In this document: piece after piece, positions 8,121-17,613 of the stretch
How the letters are laid out: every line of letters starts with the position of its first letter
Numbering within the stretch: position 1 is the first letter of the stretch
Assembly (NCBI GenBank): GCA_937927415.1
Contig: CALBDS010000042.1
Coordinates: forward strand, 169,101 to 233,100
Reading direction: 5' to 3'
DNA from: an uncultured Rhodospirillaceae bacterium
GTDB lineage: Bacteria > Pseudomonadota > Alphaproteobacteria > Azospirillales > Azospirillaceae
DNA length: 64,000 nt
The notes under the pieces: model-generated
Told to the model about the DNA's origin: nothing
What the model saw: the letters and a program-made list of their open reading frames with translations, nothing else
Database searches by the model: none
Position numbers and translations under genes: made by a program

Positions 8121-9710
8121 TCAGGCGGTGCCATGGGGCACCTCCTCCGCGCCGGTGGCGGCACCGAACAGGCCGCCCATCAGCAACCCGATCTCCTCCA
8201 CCGTGGTGTGATGGGTGGGGCGGCTTTCCGACAAACGCCCGTGGAACAGCACGGCGATGCGGTCGCTCAGCACGAACAGCTCGTCCAGATCCTGGCTGAT
8301 GACCAGCACCGCCGCACCGCCGCGGGCCAGATCGATCAGCGCCTGATGGATGGCGGCCGCCGCACCGGCATCGACGCCCCAGGTCGGCTGTCCCACCACC
8401 AGAAGGGAGGGCTTTTGCAGGATTTCCCGCCCGATGATGAATTTCTGCAGATTGCCGCCGGACAGCGACCGCGCCTCGGCCTTATGCCCGTGGGCGACGA
8501 CGTTAAAACCGCTGATGATGCGCTCGGCAAAGCTCCGCGCCCGCCCGAAATGCACCAGCCCGCGGCGCACCAGCGGTTCGGCGACATAGCCCGACAGGAT
8601 GGCGTTCTCCGACAGGCTGAGTTCCGGCACCGCACCGCGGCCCAGCCGCTCCTCAGGCACGAAGGCCAGCCCCAGGGCGCGGCGGCGGCGCGGGTCCAGA
8701 TGGCCCGCCGCCTGCCCCCGGATGCGCACCGCCCCGTCGTCGGCCAGGATGGCTTCGCCGGACAGTGCCGCCAGCAACTCCGCCTGCCCGTTGCCGGCCA
8801 CCCCGGCAATGCCCAGGATTTCCCCCGCCCGCACCTCGAACGACACGTCCTTGAGGTTGGTGGCGAACGGATCGTCGGAGGTGGTGGACAGGTGCCGCAC
8901 CTCCAGCGTCGCGCCGCCGGTTTCCGCCGCCGGGCGGGTGGGCGCGGTCAGGGTGGCGCCGATCATCATCTCGGCCATGCTGCGCGCCGATTCCCGCCGC
9001 GGGTCGCAGGCCCCGACCACCCGCCCGCCGCGCAGCACCGTGGCACGGGTGCACAGGGCGCGGATCTCCTCCAGCTTGTGGGAGATGTAGAGGATGGTGC
9101 ACCCCTCGTCCGACAGGCGGCGCAGGGTGGCGAACAGCCGTTCCACCTCCTGCGGGGTCAGGACGCTGGTGGGTTCGTCCATGATGAGCAGACGCGGATC
9201 CTGCAGCAGGCAGCGCACGATCTCCACCCGCTGGCGTTCGCCCACGGACAGGGTGTGGATGTGACGGGCCGGGTCCAGCGTCAGGCCGTAGCGTTCCGAC
9301 ACCGCGCGGATCTTCTGTTCCAGGTCGCGCATGGGCGGGGGCCGTTCCAGCCCCAGCGCGATGTTTTCCGCCACCGTCAGCGTGTCGAACAGGGAAAAAT
9401 GCTGGAAGACCATGCCGATGCCCAAACGGCGGGCAGCGTGCGGGTCCTTGATAACCACCGGCTGGCCTTCCCACAGGATGGTGCCGCTGTCGGCCTGCTG
9501 CACGCCGTAGATGATTTTGACCAGCGTGCTCTTGCCGGCGCCGTTTTCCCCCAGCAGCGCGTGAATCTCCCCCGGCAGCAGGGTCAGGCTCACGTCGTCG
9601 TTGGCCAGACAGCCGGGAAATCGCTTGGAAATGGACGACAGCTCAAGACGCGGGACGGTCACGGTCGGCGGATTCCGGTGTGGGGGGACGGGGTGGGACG
9701 GCCCGGCCAT
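8121..9710 (-). CDS. ABC transporter ATPase, tandem nucleotide-binding domains
   Basis: 529 residues with two ATPase halves. Half one has Walker A GENGAGKST near residue 54, signature LSVGERQRVEI and Walker B LLIMDEPTS. Half two has a degenerate Walker A (GVAGNGQAEL), a LSGGNLQKFIIGREI signature and Walker B LLVVGQPTWGVD, where the usual Asp-Glu is replaced. This asymmetric tandem arrangement is normal for the sugar/nucleoside (RbsA/YufO-like) ATPases. First gene of the importer operon. The start is uncertain: ATG at 9710 has no visible ribosome site, and an in-frame GTG at 9662 is an alternative. Confidence 0.92.
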   Translation of the reverse strand: MAGPSHPVPPHRNPPTVTVPRLELSSISKRFPGCLANDDVSLTLLPGEIHALLGENGAGKSTLVKIIYGVQQADSGTILWEGQPVVIKDPHAARRLGIGMVFQHFSLFDTLTVAENIALGLERPPPMRDLEQKIRAVSERYGLTLDPARHIHTLSVGERQRVEIVRCLLQDPRLLIMDEPTSVLTPQEVERLFATLRRLSDEGCTILYISHKLEEIRALCTRATVLRGGRVVGACDPRRESARSMAEMMIGATLTAPTRPAAETGGATLEVRHLSTTSDDPFATNLKDVSFEVRAGEILGIAGVAGNGQAELLAALSGEAILADDGAVRIRGQAAGHLDPRRRRALGLAFVPEERLGRGAVPELSLSENAILSGYVAEPLVRRGLVHFGRARSFAERIISGFNVVAHGHKAEARSLSGGNLQKFIIGREILQKPSLLVVGQPTWGVDAGAAAAIHQALIDLARGGAAVLVISQDLDELFVLSDRIAVLFHGRLSESRPTHHTTVEEIGLLMGGLFGAATGAEEVPHGTA

Positions 9711-9759
9711 GCCAACGCCGTGCCAACACCCGTACAGTTAGGCGGAAACCGCGGGCATC

Positions 9760-9775
9760 CGTCAACTCTTTGACG
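9760..9775. promoter_or_regulatory. Inverted repeat in divergent intergenic region
   Basis: CGTCAA (9760-9765), spacer CTCT, TTGACG (9770-9775) lies between the ABC-importer operon (minus) and ygfZ (plus). It could be an operator for one or both units; no regulator is adjacent, so this is a candidate only. Confidence 0.35.
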
Positions 9776-9895
9776 TGAGCGGGAGTCGGCAACGGCAAAG
9801 CCCCTTGCCCTGGGCGCCGCCTTCGCCCACGTTGAAGCCGGAACGCCCACGGGACAGGCAATCCCCGCGGGTGGCGCAGGATGAGGCAAAGCACG

Positions 9896-10828
9896 ATGAC
9901 GGAACAGGATGCGGTCTTTGCGGTGCTGGACAGCCGCGGCGTGGCGGCCCTGGGCGGGGAGGAGCGTTCGGCCTTCCTTCAGGGGCTGGTGACCAACGAT
10001 CTGCGCACGCTGGCGGCGAATCGGGTGCTCTATTCCCTGCTGCTGACGGCGCAGGGAAAATTCCTTCATGACTTCATTCTGATCGACGGCGGCGACACCA
10101 TCCTGGCCGAGACGGAGGCCGCGCGCGTCCCCGACCTGATCCGCCGGCTGAAGCCCTACAAGCTGCGCTCCAAGGTCACCTTTGCCGATGCCGGTGCCGA
10201 TTATCGCGTGATCGCCCTGTTCGGCCCGGCGGCCCTGGCCCGGCTGGGGTTGCCGGACACGGCGGGGACGGCCCGGCCCTTTGCCGGCGGGGTGGTGTTC
10301 ACCGACCCGCGCCTGCCGGATCTGGGCGCGCGGGCGGTGGTGCCGGCGGACGGCGGGTGGGAAGCGGCGGTGGCAGCAATGGGCTTCACCGCCACCGACC
10401 CCGCGGCCTATGACGAGTTGCGCCTGTCGCTGGGGGTGCCGGACGGCAGCCGCGACATGCCGGTCGAGCGCACCATCCCGCTGGAAGCCAACATGGATGC
10501 CCTCAACGCCATCGCCTGGGACAAGGGCTGTTACATGGGGCAGGAACTGACCGCCCGCACCCGCTACCGCGCGCTCATCAAGAAGCGGCTGTTCCCGGTG
10601 ATGGTGGATGGCCCCCTGCCCGACAGCGGCTCGCCGCTGACGCTCGACGGGCAGGATGCGGGCGAGATGCGCGGCGGGGCCGGACACCGGGCCATGGCGC
10701 TGATCCGGCTGGACGCCATGGCGCGGGTGGAAACCTCCGGGCAGCCGCTCACCGCCGGAGAGAGCATCATCCGCCCCCACCGCCCCCTTTGGCTGCCCGC
10801 GCCCTCCCCCGAACAAGGTACGTCCTAA
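9896..10828 (+). CDS. ygfZ: YgfZ/GcvT-fold folate-binding Fe-S maintenance protein
   Basis: 310 residues. Has the YgfZ signature KGCYMGQELTARTRYR near residue 207, containing the conserved Cys, and the GcvT-like start AVLDSRGVAALGGEERSAFLQ with FLQGLVTNDL. YgfZ is a tetrahydrofolate-dependent protein that helps assemble or repair certain [4Fe-4S] enzymes. The ATG at 9896 is preferred because GAGG at 9884-9887 precedes it; an in-frame ATG at 9881 has an AGG directly against it. Divergent from the ABC importer. Confidence 0.9.
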   Translation: MTEQDAVFAVLDSRGVAALGGEERSAFLQGLVTNDLRTLAANRVLYSLLLTAQGKFLHDFILIDGGDTILAETEAARVPDLIRRLKPYKLRSKVTFADAGADYRVIALFGPAALARLGLPDTAGTARPFAGGVVFTDPRLPDLGARAVVPADGGWEAAVAAMGFTATDPAAYDELRLSLGVPDGSRDMPVERTIPLEANMDALNAIAWDKGCYMGQELTARTRYRALIKKRLFPVMVDGPLPDSGSPLTLDGQDAGEMRGGAGHRAMALIRLDAMARVETSGQPLTAGESIIRPHRPLWLPAPSPEQGTS

Positions 10829-10918
10829 GCGCCCTGCGGCGGCGGGAATGCCGGAGGGCCGGCGTTGTTTGTAACAGTGTCTTCACAACGCCAACAGACA
10901 ACGCTGAAAGGACAGACA

Positions 10919-11467
10919 ATGCGGAGGGAATTGTTCGCGGCCGCTTCGATGCTGGTGCTGATGACCGGGGGCGCGTTCGCCCAGACCGGCAGCACCACCA
11001 CGCAGAGCGGGGCCGGATCCACGATGTCGTCCACCACGCGCAGTAATCAGCTTGCCAGCGCCGAACAGATGCTGGGCAAATCGGTGGTCGGCCAGGACGG
11101 CAACGACATCGGTGAGGTGGAGGACGTGATCCTCGATCCCACCAGCGGCCAGGCCCGCCAGCTTGTGATTTCGTCGGGGGGCTTCCTGGGCATCGGCGAA
11201 AAGCAGATTGCCGTGGATTTCAATCAGGCCAAATGGAACGAGGCCGATAAGGAGGTGCAACTGTCCGGCCTGACCCGCGAGGACGTGCGCAACATGGCCG
11301 AATTCGAATATTCCGACACCATGACCTCGCTGAACCGCCCGCACAAGAGCGGCACCGGAACCGGCAGCACCAGCGGCCAGAGCGACATGAACCGCGGTTC
11401 GTCGTCCACCACCACCACCCCGGCAACGCCGGGTTCGAGCACCAACACCGCCCCGTCGCCCCAGTAA
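10919..11467 (+). CDS. Secreted PRC-barrel domain protein
   Basis: 182 residues. A signal peptide (AASMLVLMTGGAFAQ) is followed by a Ser/Thr-rich linker, a PRC-barrel domain at about residues 45-125 (AEQMLGKSVVGQDGNDIGEV, LDPTSGQARQLVIS, GIGEKQIAVDF), and a low-complexity Gly/Ser/Thr/Pro tail. The ATG at 10919 has AAAGGA six bases upstream. The family includes stress-induced periplasmic proteins of alphaproteobacteria; the function is not established. Longer frame upstream lacks a signal sequence and is rejected. Confidence 0.85.
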   Translation: MRRELFAAASMLVLMTGGAFAQTGSTTTQSGAGSTMSSTTRSNQLASAEQMLGKSVVGQDGNDIGEVEDVILDPTSGQARQLVISSGGFLGIGEKQIAVDFNQAKWNEADKEVQLSGLTREDVRNMAEFEYSDTMTSLNRPHKSGTGTGSTSGQSDMNRGSSSTTTTPATPGSSTNTAPSPQ

Positions 11468-11588
11468 GGGGCCGGATGGTATCGGGTTCTCCCTCCCCCG
11501 GGGAGATGACCGGGTGAGGGGCCGGGAGACGGCGGCAATGTCCCGTTCCGCCGGCCACCCTGGCCCCCACCCGGCTCTTTTTCCGATC

Positions 11589-11624
11589 GCCCTCTCCGCC
11601 GGTCGGCGGAGAGGGCTTTCGTTT
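11589..11624 (+). terminator. Intrinsic terminator
   Basis: A 12-bp stem, GCCCTCTCCGCC (11589-11600) with GGCGGAGAGGGC (11605-11616), a 4-nt loop and then TTTCGTTT. It terminates the PRC-barrel gene, placed just before the convergent ATP12 stop. Confidence 0.7.
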
Positions 11625-12315
11625 ATCCCAACAGGGCGGCGAAACGGCCGGCGGCGTCGATGTCGCGGCGCAGACCGGCGCGGCGGCGGGTGGCCTCGGC
11701 GTCCTCGCCCCACTTCTCGATCTGGAAGGTTTCATCCAGTTGCGAGACGTCGAAGGCTTCTTGCGCCGACAGCCGGCCTTCCATCAGCGCCAGCGCCACG
11801 ATCAGGGAACCGCAGGAGGCGGTGGCGCTTTGCAGCGCCGACAGGTGCCACGGGCCATAGGCATCCACCGCCCGGAAGAGCGCGTGCAGCGCGTCTTCCG
11901 GCTGCGGCCGCGGCATTAGCCCGGCCGCCACGTGCAGCGGCGCGTCGAAACGGTGGGTCGCCCAATCCAGAAGCGGCTGCCAATGGCGGTTCTGCCGCTC
12001 CACCAGAATCTCCGGGTGCTCGGCGCGGTAGCACAGCAGATCGGTTTCGGCGTATTTCGCCACCCCGGTCACGATGTCGGCCCGCTTCACCGCCACCACG
12101 TCCACCGCCGTGGCGGCAAGCTGCATCAGCACCATGGAATCGGGCTGGACCTGCTCCCCCTGCTCCTGCCATTCGGCGGCGATGGCGTCGGCCAGGGCCT
12201 GGGTGGGCAGAATCAGGGGCGATTTGGCCGGGCTGCGCAGGCTGCGGCCATCCAGACGGACTTCGTAGCCGCCATCGACGGCGGCGACACCGGCTTCCTT
12301 GTAAAAACGCTTCAT
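11623..12315 (-). CDS. ATP12-family F1-ATPase assembly chaperone
   Basis: 230 residues. Matches the ATP12 family: KRFYKEAGV start, RLDGRSLRSPAKSPLILPT near residue 20, ADAIAAEWQEQG near 42, and the conserved ETDLLCYRAEHPE near 90. ATP12 in mitochondria binds the F1 alpha subunit during assembly; bacterial homologues occur mainly in alphaproteobacteria. Third gene of the minus-strand operon pseudouridine synthase/HAD/ATP12, 15 bp after the HAD gene, an order conserved in alphaproteobacteria. Confidence 0.93.
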   Translation of the reverse strand: MKRFYKEAGVAAVDGGYEVRLDGRSLRSPAKSPLILPTQALADAIAAEWQEQGEQVQPDSMVLMQLAATAVDVVAVKRADIVTGVAKYAETDLLCYRAEHPEILVERQNRHWQPLLDWATHRFDAPLHVAAGLMPRPQPEDALHALFRAVDAYGPWHLSALQSATASCGSLIVALALMEGRLSAQEAFDVSQLDETFQIEKWGEDAEATRRRAGLRRDIDAAGRFAALLG

Positions 12316-12330
12316 CCCTTTTCCGATCCC

Positions 12331-13016
12331 TTACGCGACAGTGCCGCGGAGCATGTCCAGCACCGCCGCCGTCAGTTCCTCGCCGCTGTCAACGATGCGG
12401 GCGGCACCGGCGGCTTCCAACTCCACCACCTCGTGATAGCCCCACGACACACCCACCGATGCCACATGGGCGTTGCGCGCCATCTGGATGTCGAAGGTGG
12501 TGTCGCCGATCATCACCGTTCCCGCCGCCGACACCCCGGCTTCGGACAGGGCGCGGTGCAGCATGTCGGGGTGGGGTTTGCCGGGGCCGCGGTCGCTGGT
12601 CTGCAGCGTCACGAAACGCCCGGTCAGCCCGTGATGCTCCAGCACCGCATCCAGCCCGCGCCGCGACTTGCCCGTCGCCACCCCCAGAAGGATCCCTTCG
12701 GCCTCCAGCGCGTCCAGGCATTCGGGGATGCCGGGGAACAGCGGTTCGTACAGGGTGCCGCTGCGCCGCTGGCGGAAGAAGGCGTCGCGGTAGCATTCGG
12801 CCACGGCGGCATGAAAGCCGTCGTCATGGTCGGGAAGCAGCAGCGCCACCGCCTGCGGCAGCGACAGCCCCACCACCCGGCGCACCGCCCGCGGGTCGGG
12901 GGGCGGCAGGTCGTGGGCGGCAAAGGCGGCGGTCATGGCGCCGACGATGGCGAACTGGCTGTCCACCAGCGTCCCGTCGCAATCGAACACGGCAAGGCGC
13001 AAGGGGGAATAGGGCA

Positions 13017-13017
<1 letters not shown>
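12331..13017 (-). CDS. HAD-family hydrolase (phosphoglycolate-phosphatase-like)
   Basis: 228 residues. HAD motif I FDCDGTLVDS near residue 10 with both catalytic aspartates, motif II around GVATGKSR, the motif III lysine in GKPHPDML, and motif IV GDTTFDIQMA near residue 173. Substrate probably a small phospho-compound; phosphoglycolate is only a family default. The ATG at 13017 overlaps the stop of the pseudouridine synthase gene by one base. Confidence 0.9.
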
Positions 13018-14021
<1,004 letters not shown>

Positions 14022-14165
14022 AGCCGATACCGAACCGCTCAATCCTGGAAAAGCGCGGGATTAGACGCCAAACCGGGGCTTTTGTCACGCATGGCTTTCA
14101 AGCAAACTCTGTTTTTCATCGCTCGTCTTCCCCGCCCCCCGCCGCCCCGACCGGAGAACCGCCCC

Positions 14166-14726
14166 ATGATACCCCCCGGCGCCGCCCTGCTCATCATCGA
14201 TGTGCAACGGGCCATCGATGATCCCCGCTGGGCGGCCTTCGGCCCGCGCAACAACCCCGAGGCCGAGGCCAACATGGCCGCCCTGCTGGCCGCGTGGCGG
14301 GACCGCGGGTGGCCGGTGATCCACATCCGCCACGACTCCGTCGAGCCGGGGTCCACCTACGCCCCCGGTTCGCCGGGCCATGCCTTCAAGGACGCGGTGA
14401 TGCCGCGGGCCGGGGAAACCGTGGTGGGCAAGACCACCAACAGCGCCTTCATCGGCACCGGCCTGGAACGGCTGTTGCGGGACCGGGGAATCGGCGCGCT
14501 GGTGGTGATGGGCGTCATCACCAACAACAGCGTGGAAGCCACCGTGCGCATGGCGGGAAACCTGGGCTTTGCCGTGTGGCTGGCCGAGGATGCCTGTTTC
14601 ACCTTCGCCCGCCGCGACCGCCGCGGCCATGTCTGGCCGGCGCCGGACGTGCACGCCCTGTCCCTGGCCAATATGGACGGCGAATACGCCGCCATCGCCA
14701 CCACCGCCGCCATCCTGGCGGGATAA
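14166..14726 (+). CDS. Isochorismatase-family hydrolase with Cys replaced by Ser
   Basis: 186 residues. Fits the cysteine-hydrolase fold: LLIIDVQ with the conserved Asp near residue 13, VVGKTTNSAF with the conserved Lys, and the nucleophile loop VVMGVITNNSVEATVRMAGN. In most family members that loop reads TxxCV; here Ser sits at the Cys position. YecD-like members also lack the Cys, so this may be a natural subfamily with different chemistry rather than a dead enzyme. Substrate unknown. Divergent from the pseudouridine synthase operon and followed by a strong terminator. Confidence 0.88.
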   Translation: MIPPGAALLIIDVQRAIDDPRWAAFGPRNNPEAEANMAALLAAWRDRGWPVIHIRHDSVEPGSTYAPGSPGHAFKDAVMPRAGETVVGKTTNSAFIGTGLERLLRDRGIGALVVMGVITNNSVEATVRMAGNLGFAVWLAEDACFTFARRDRRGHVWPAPDVHALSLANMDGEYAAIATTAAILAG

Positions 14727-14748
14727 GGGACCAAAGCCCCCCGGAAAC

Positions 14749-14797
14749 GGAAGCGCCCGGCACCGCGTCTTGCGGGCCGGGCGCTTCCGGGATTTTT
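14749..14797 (+). terminator. Intrinsic terminator
   Basis: A 13-bp stem, GGAAGCGCCCGGC (14749-14761) with GCCGGGCGCTTCC (14776-14788), followed by GGGA and five T at 14793-14797. Ends the isochorismatase-like gene; also lies between convergent genes. Confidence 0.85.
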
Positions 14798-14809
14798 GTA
14801 AAGGCGGGG

Positions 14810-15394
14810 TCAGCCGAACCAGTGGCGCACCGGCCCCACATCCACATGGACGAAATTGCTTTCGGGATAATACCCGACACCGCCGGCCCGCAGCGACAGG
14901 GCGGCGCGGTGCAGCTTGGACAGTTGCACGCCGGGGAACCGCAGGTCCACCGCCTTGCCTTCCATGTGATAGCTGCGGCGGGCCACGCCCTCGGGGTCGG
15001 CTTCACGCAGGGCGGCGTTGGTCGCCGGAGAACGGTAGGCCGACACGATATGAATCGGCCCCTTGGTGCCGGTCATGCGCTGAAGCTGGAACAGAACGTC
15101 CAGCAGCTTGGGGTCGATGGGATGAACCGCACCGTTGCGGTGGTCCCGCATCAGCTTGTTCACCTGCTTCAGGCCGTCGCGGACATAGGTCCCGCGCGCC
15201 CAATACTCCACCGACACCTTTTCCGACGTGTGCAGGTTGTAGAAGGACAGGCGCCGACCCGGCACCCGCGGAATCGCCCACGACTCTTCCGGCGTCAGGA
15301 TGGTGGCCGAAGCCGCCGCGGCCAAACCCAATCGAATGAAATTCCGCCGTCCGATGTCCTTTTTCGGAACGGGCGGAGTGCATTCGGTGGTCAT
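14810..15394 (-). CDS. YcbK/MepK-like murein endopeptidase (DUF882)
   Basis: 194 residues. A twin-arginine-type signal (RRNFIRLGLAAAASATIL) precedes a DUF882/peptidase M15-like domain with SAYRSPATNAAL, the metal-binding SYHMEGKAVDLRF and FVHVDVGPVRHW. In E. coli the homologue MepK cleaves LD-crosslinks and its gene adjoins ldtD, as here. The ATG at 15394 has AGGGGG nine bases upstream. Translation from a further upstream ATG would bury the Tat signal. Confidence 0.88.
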   Translation of the reverse strand: MTTECTPPVPKKDIGRRNFIRLGLAAAASATILTPEESWAIPRVPGRRLSFYNLHTSEKVSVEYWARGTYVRDGLKQVNKLMRDHRNGAVHPIDPKLLDVLFQLQRMTGTKGPIHIVSAYRSPATNAALREADPEGVARRSYHMEGKAVDLRFPGVQLSKLHRAALSLRAGGVGYYPESNFVHVDVGPVRHWFG

Positions 15395-15576
15395 CGTGAT
15401 CCCCCTTTGAGGCTCAGAGAAGCTGTGGCCGCTCATGCGGCTCTCATGCATCGTGAGCGCACCTTTAGGGGATCCTTACCTCCTTTGACAAGAGCACAAA
15501 TGACCCCCGGCCCGACCCATTGGGCTATCTCTCCGGCTAACCCCTTGGCAAAACGTCAAGGTTAGGGGGTGCTTTT

Positions 15577-17385
15577 TTATCCCCCCATCGACGCCACTTT
15601 GGCCTTGACCGGGGGCACCGGCGGGGCCGCCTGGGGGACCGCCGCGGGGGGCGGAGCCGCCGCCGGCGTGGCGGCGGCGGACTGGGCCGGGCGGCGGCGG
15701 GCGATGGCGTCCATCAGTTCGCCGTCACGGCCATAGATGTCGTCGCGCACCTGCATCACCCCTGCACCGTCCACCCAGACGGTCTGATACAGCAGGTGGA
15801 CCTCCAGCGGGTCCTTCAGCATCACCGTGCGCGTGGCGCCCTTTTCCAGGGTCTGCTGGCGGCGTTCCGCGGTCCAATCGCCGTTGGCGCCCAGCACGAA
15901 ATCGGCCAGCACCAGCGGTTCCCCCACCCGCACGCAGCCCGACGACAGGGCGCGGGCGTGCTGCTGGAACTTGTCCCGCGCGGTGGTGTCGTGCAGGTAG
16001 ACGTCGTAACCGTTGATAATGTTGAACTTCACCTGCCCCAGCGCGTTCTTCGGGCCGGGATCCTGGCGCAGGCGCAGCTTGGTGATGCCGGTCCCGACCG
16101 ACTTCCAATTGATGCGGCTGGAGTCGAGCGGCCGGGCGTCGGAACCCCAGCCGGAATAAACGGTGAACCCGTGCGCTGCCAGATAGCCCGGATTGCGCAT
16201 CAGCTTGGGCAGGTAGTCCTGGCGCGCAATGGTCGGCGGAATGGTCCAGGTGGGGTTCAGCACCACCGACGGTATGACGCTGGACAGCACCGGCGTGCGG
16301 CGGTCCTTGGTGCCGACGATCACCCGCATCTGCACCACCGTCTTGCCGCCGTCCACCGCGCGCAGCGTGTATTCGGGGATGTTCACCGCAATGTGGCGGT
16401 CGGCGAATCGGGCGGGCAGCCAGCGCGCCCGTTCCATGTTCGCCACGACCTGACCGATCCGGTCGGCCACCGGCACATTCAGCGCGGCCAGGGTGGCGGC
16501 GTTGACCTCCCCCGTCACCGGCAGCCCGTGGCGGGCCTGGAACCGTTCCACCGCCTTGCGCAGGGGGGCGTCGAAGACGTCGCCGCCCTTGGCGTCGGCC
16601 CGCCCGTCGTAATCGCCCGACGCGGCCAGACGGCGGCGCAGGGCCGCCACGGCGGGATCCTTCGCCCCGCCATCCAGTTTGGCCGCCCGCGGGGCCGGCA
16701 CCGCCGCCCAGCCGCCCGACCGTTCGACGGCCCGCAGGCGCTTCAGCACCCCCTTGAGGGCGCCGTACGCCGGGTTGGGCGGGGTCAGGGCGGCCAGCAG
16801 CGGACGGGGGTCGGCCGCATCGGCGACCTGATTGACCAGGGCCAGGGCGTCCACCTCGGGCCGGTCCACCTCGGCGTAATCGGAACTGACCAGCCGCGGC
16901 GCCACCCGCCCGGCCCGCAGGTGGGTCCCGTATTTCAGCACCGCGTCGGTCAGCAGAATGTCCAGCTCCATCCGCCGGGCTTGGGCGGTGGCCGTCAGAC
17001 GGTCGGCGATGGCCGCGGCGTGATAGTCGGCCGGGTGCAGCCCCTCGGCGTCCGACTCGCGCAGGGCGGCCAGCACGGCGGCGGCGGCCGGCTTCACCGC
17101 CCCGCCGGCAGCACCGCCCGGTTGCACCCACAGCGGCACGAATCCCCGCTGGGCATAAAAACGGCGCAAAACCGGCAGGTCGATGCCGCCGCCGGTCAGC
17201 GTGCGGCCGTTGTCCACCATGCGGGCGGCAATCGCCACGTCCAGGGACTCACGCTCCCCCGCGGCAACGGGGGGGCGTTCGGCCGTGGGGGGTGTTTCGG
17301 CATGGGCCGACACCCCACCCACAACCGGCGTCCAGACCGGGAAAAACGCAGCGGCGGCAAGAAGAAAGCGGGCGAAACGATTCAT
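15577..17385 (-). CDS. L,D-transpeptidase, YcbB/LdtD type
   Basis: 602 residues. Signal peptide (FLLAAAAFFPVWTPVVGGVSA), an N-terminal scaffold, a peptidoglycan-binding helical domain near residues 270-310 (FQARHGLPVTGEVNAATLAA), then a YkuD catalytic domain with HDTTARDKFQ and the nucleophile motif SSGCVRVGEP near residue 478. It forms 3-3 crosslinks in peptidoglycan in the periplasm. The adjacent MepK-like gene encodes the antagonistic hydrolase. The ATG at 17385 has GAGG upstream and starts a standard signal peptide. Confidence 0.93.
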   Translation of the reverse strand: MNRFARFLLAAAAFFPVWTPVVGGVSAHAETPPTAERPPVAAGERESLDVAIAARMVDNGRTLTGGGIDLPVLRRFYAQRGFVPLWVQPGGAAGGAVKPAAAAVLAALRESDAEGLHPADYHAAAIADRLTATAQARRMELDILLTDAVLKYGTHLRAGRVAPRLVSSDYAEVDRPEVDALALVNQVADAADPRPLLAALTPPNPAYGALKGVLKRLRAVERSGGWAAVPAPRAAKLDGGAKDPAVAALRRRLAASGDYDGRADAKGGDVFDAPLRKAVERFQARHGLPVTGEVNAATLAALNVPVADRIGQVVANMERARWLPARFADRHIAVNIPEYTLRAVDGGKTVVQMRVIVGTKDRRTPVLSSVIPSVVLNPTWTIPPTIARQDYLPKLMRNPGYLAAHGFTVYSGWGSDARPLDSSRINWKSVGTGITKLRLRQDPGPKNALGQVKFNIINGYDVYLHDTTARDKFQQHARALSSGCVRVGEPLVLADFVLGANGDWTAERRQQTLEKGATRTVMLKDPLEVHLLYQTVWVDGAGVMQVRDDIYGRDGELMDAIARRRPAQSAAATPAAAPPPAAVPQAAPPVPPVKAKVASMGG

Positions 17386-17613
17386 GGGACCAACCTCGGC
17401 GGATGGCGGAAGCGATAGACCATCGGTCATGCCTCTGTCGATGTGGGTTCCATGGTGTGTCTCTTCAAAGCCGCAGGCTGTGATAAACGCGCAACAAAGA
17501 GATGCACGTTTCTACCCCCTTCGTGTGTGATCTGTTTAGTGTTCGGTAAGAAATGCTGACAGAGAATTGGGGACGCGCACATCCTGCGTCCACAACCAGA
17601 CAGACGTGCTTCC

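Noticed and set aside
15525..15575. Hairpin CTAACC..GGTTAG followed by TTTTTT on the plus strand
   Set aside because: No plus-strand gene ends here and the stem has a two-base bulge, so a terminator role is unclear.
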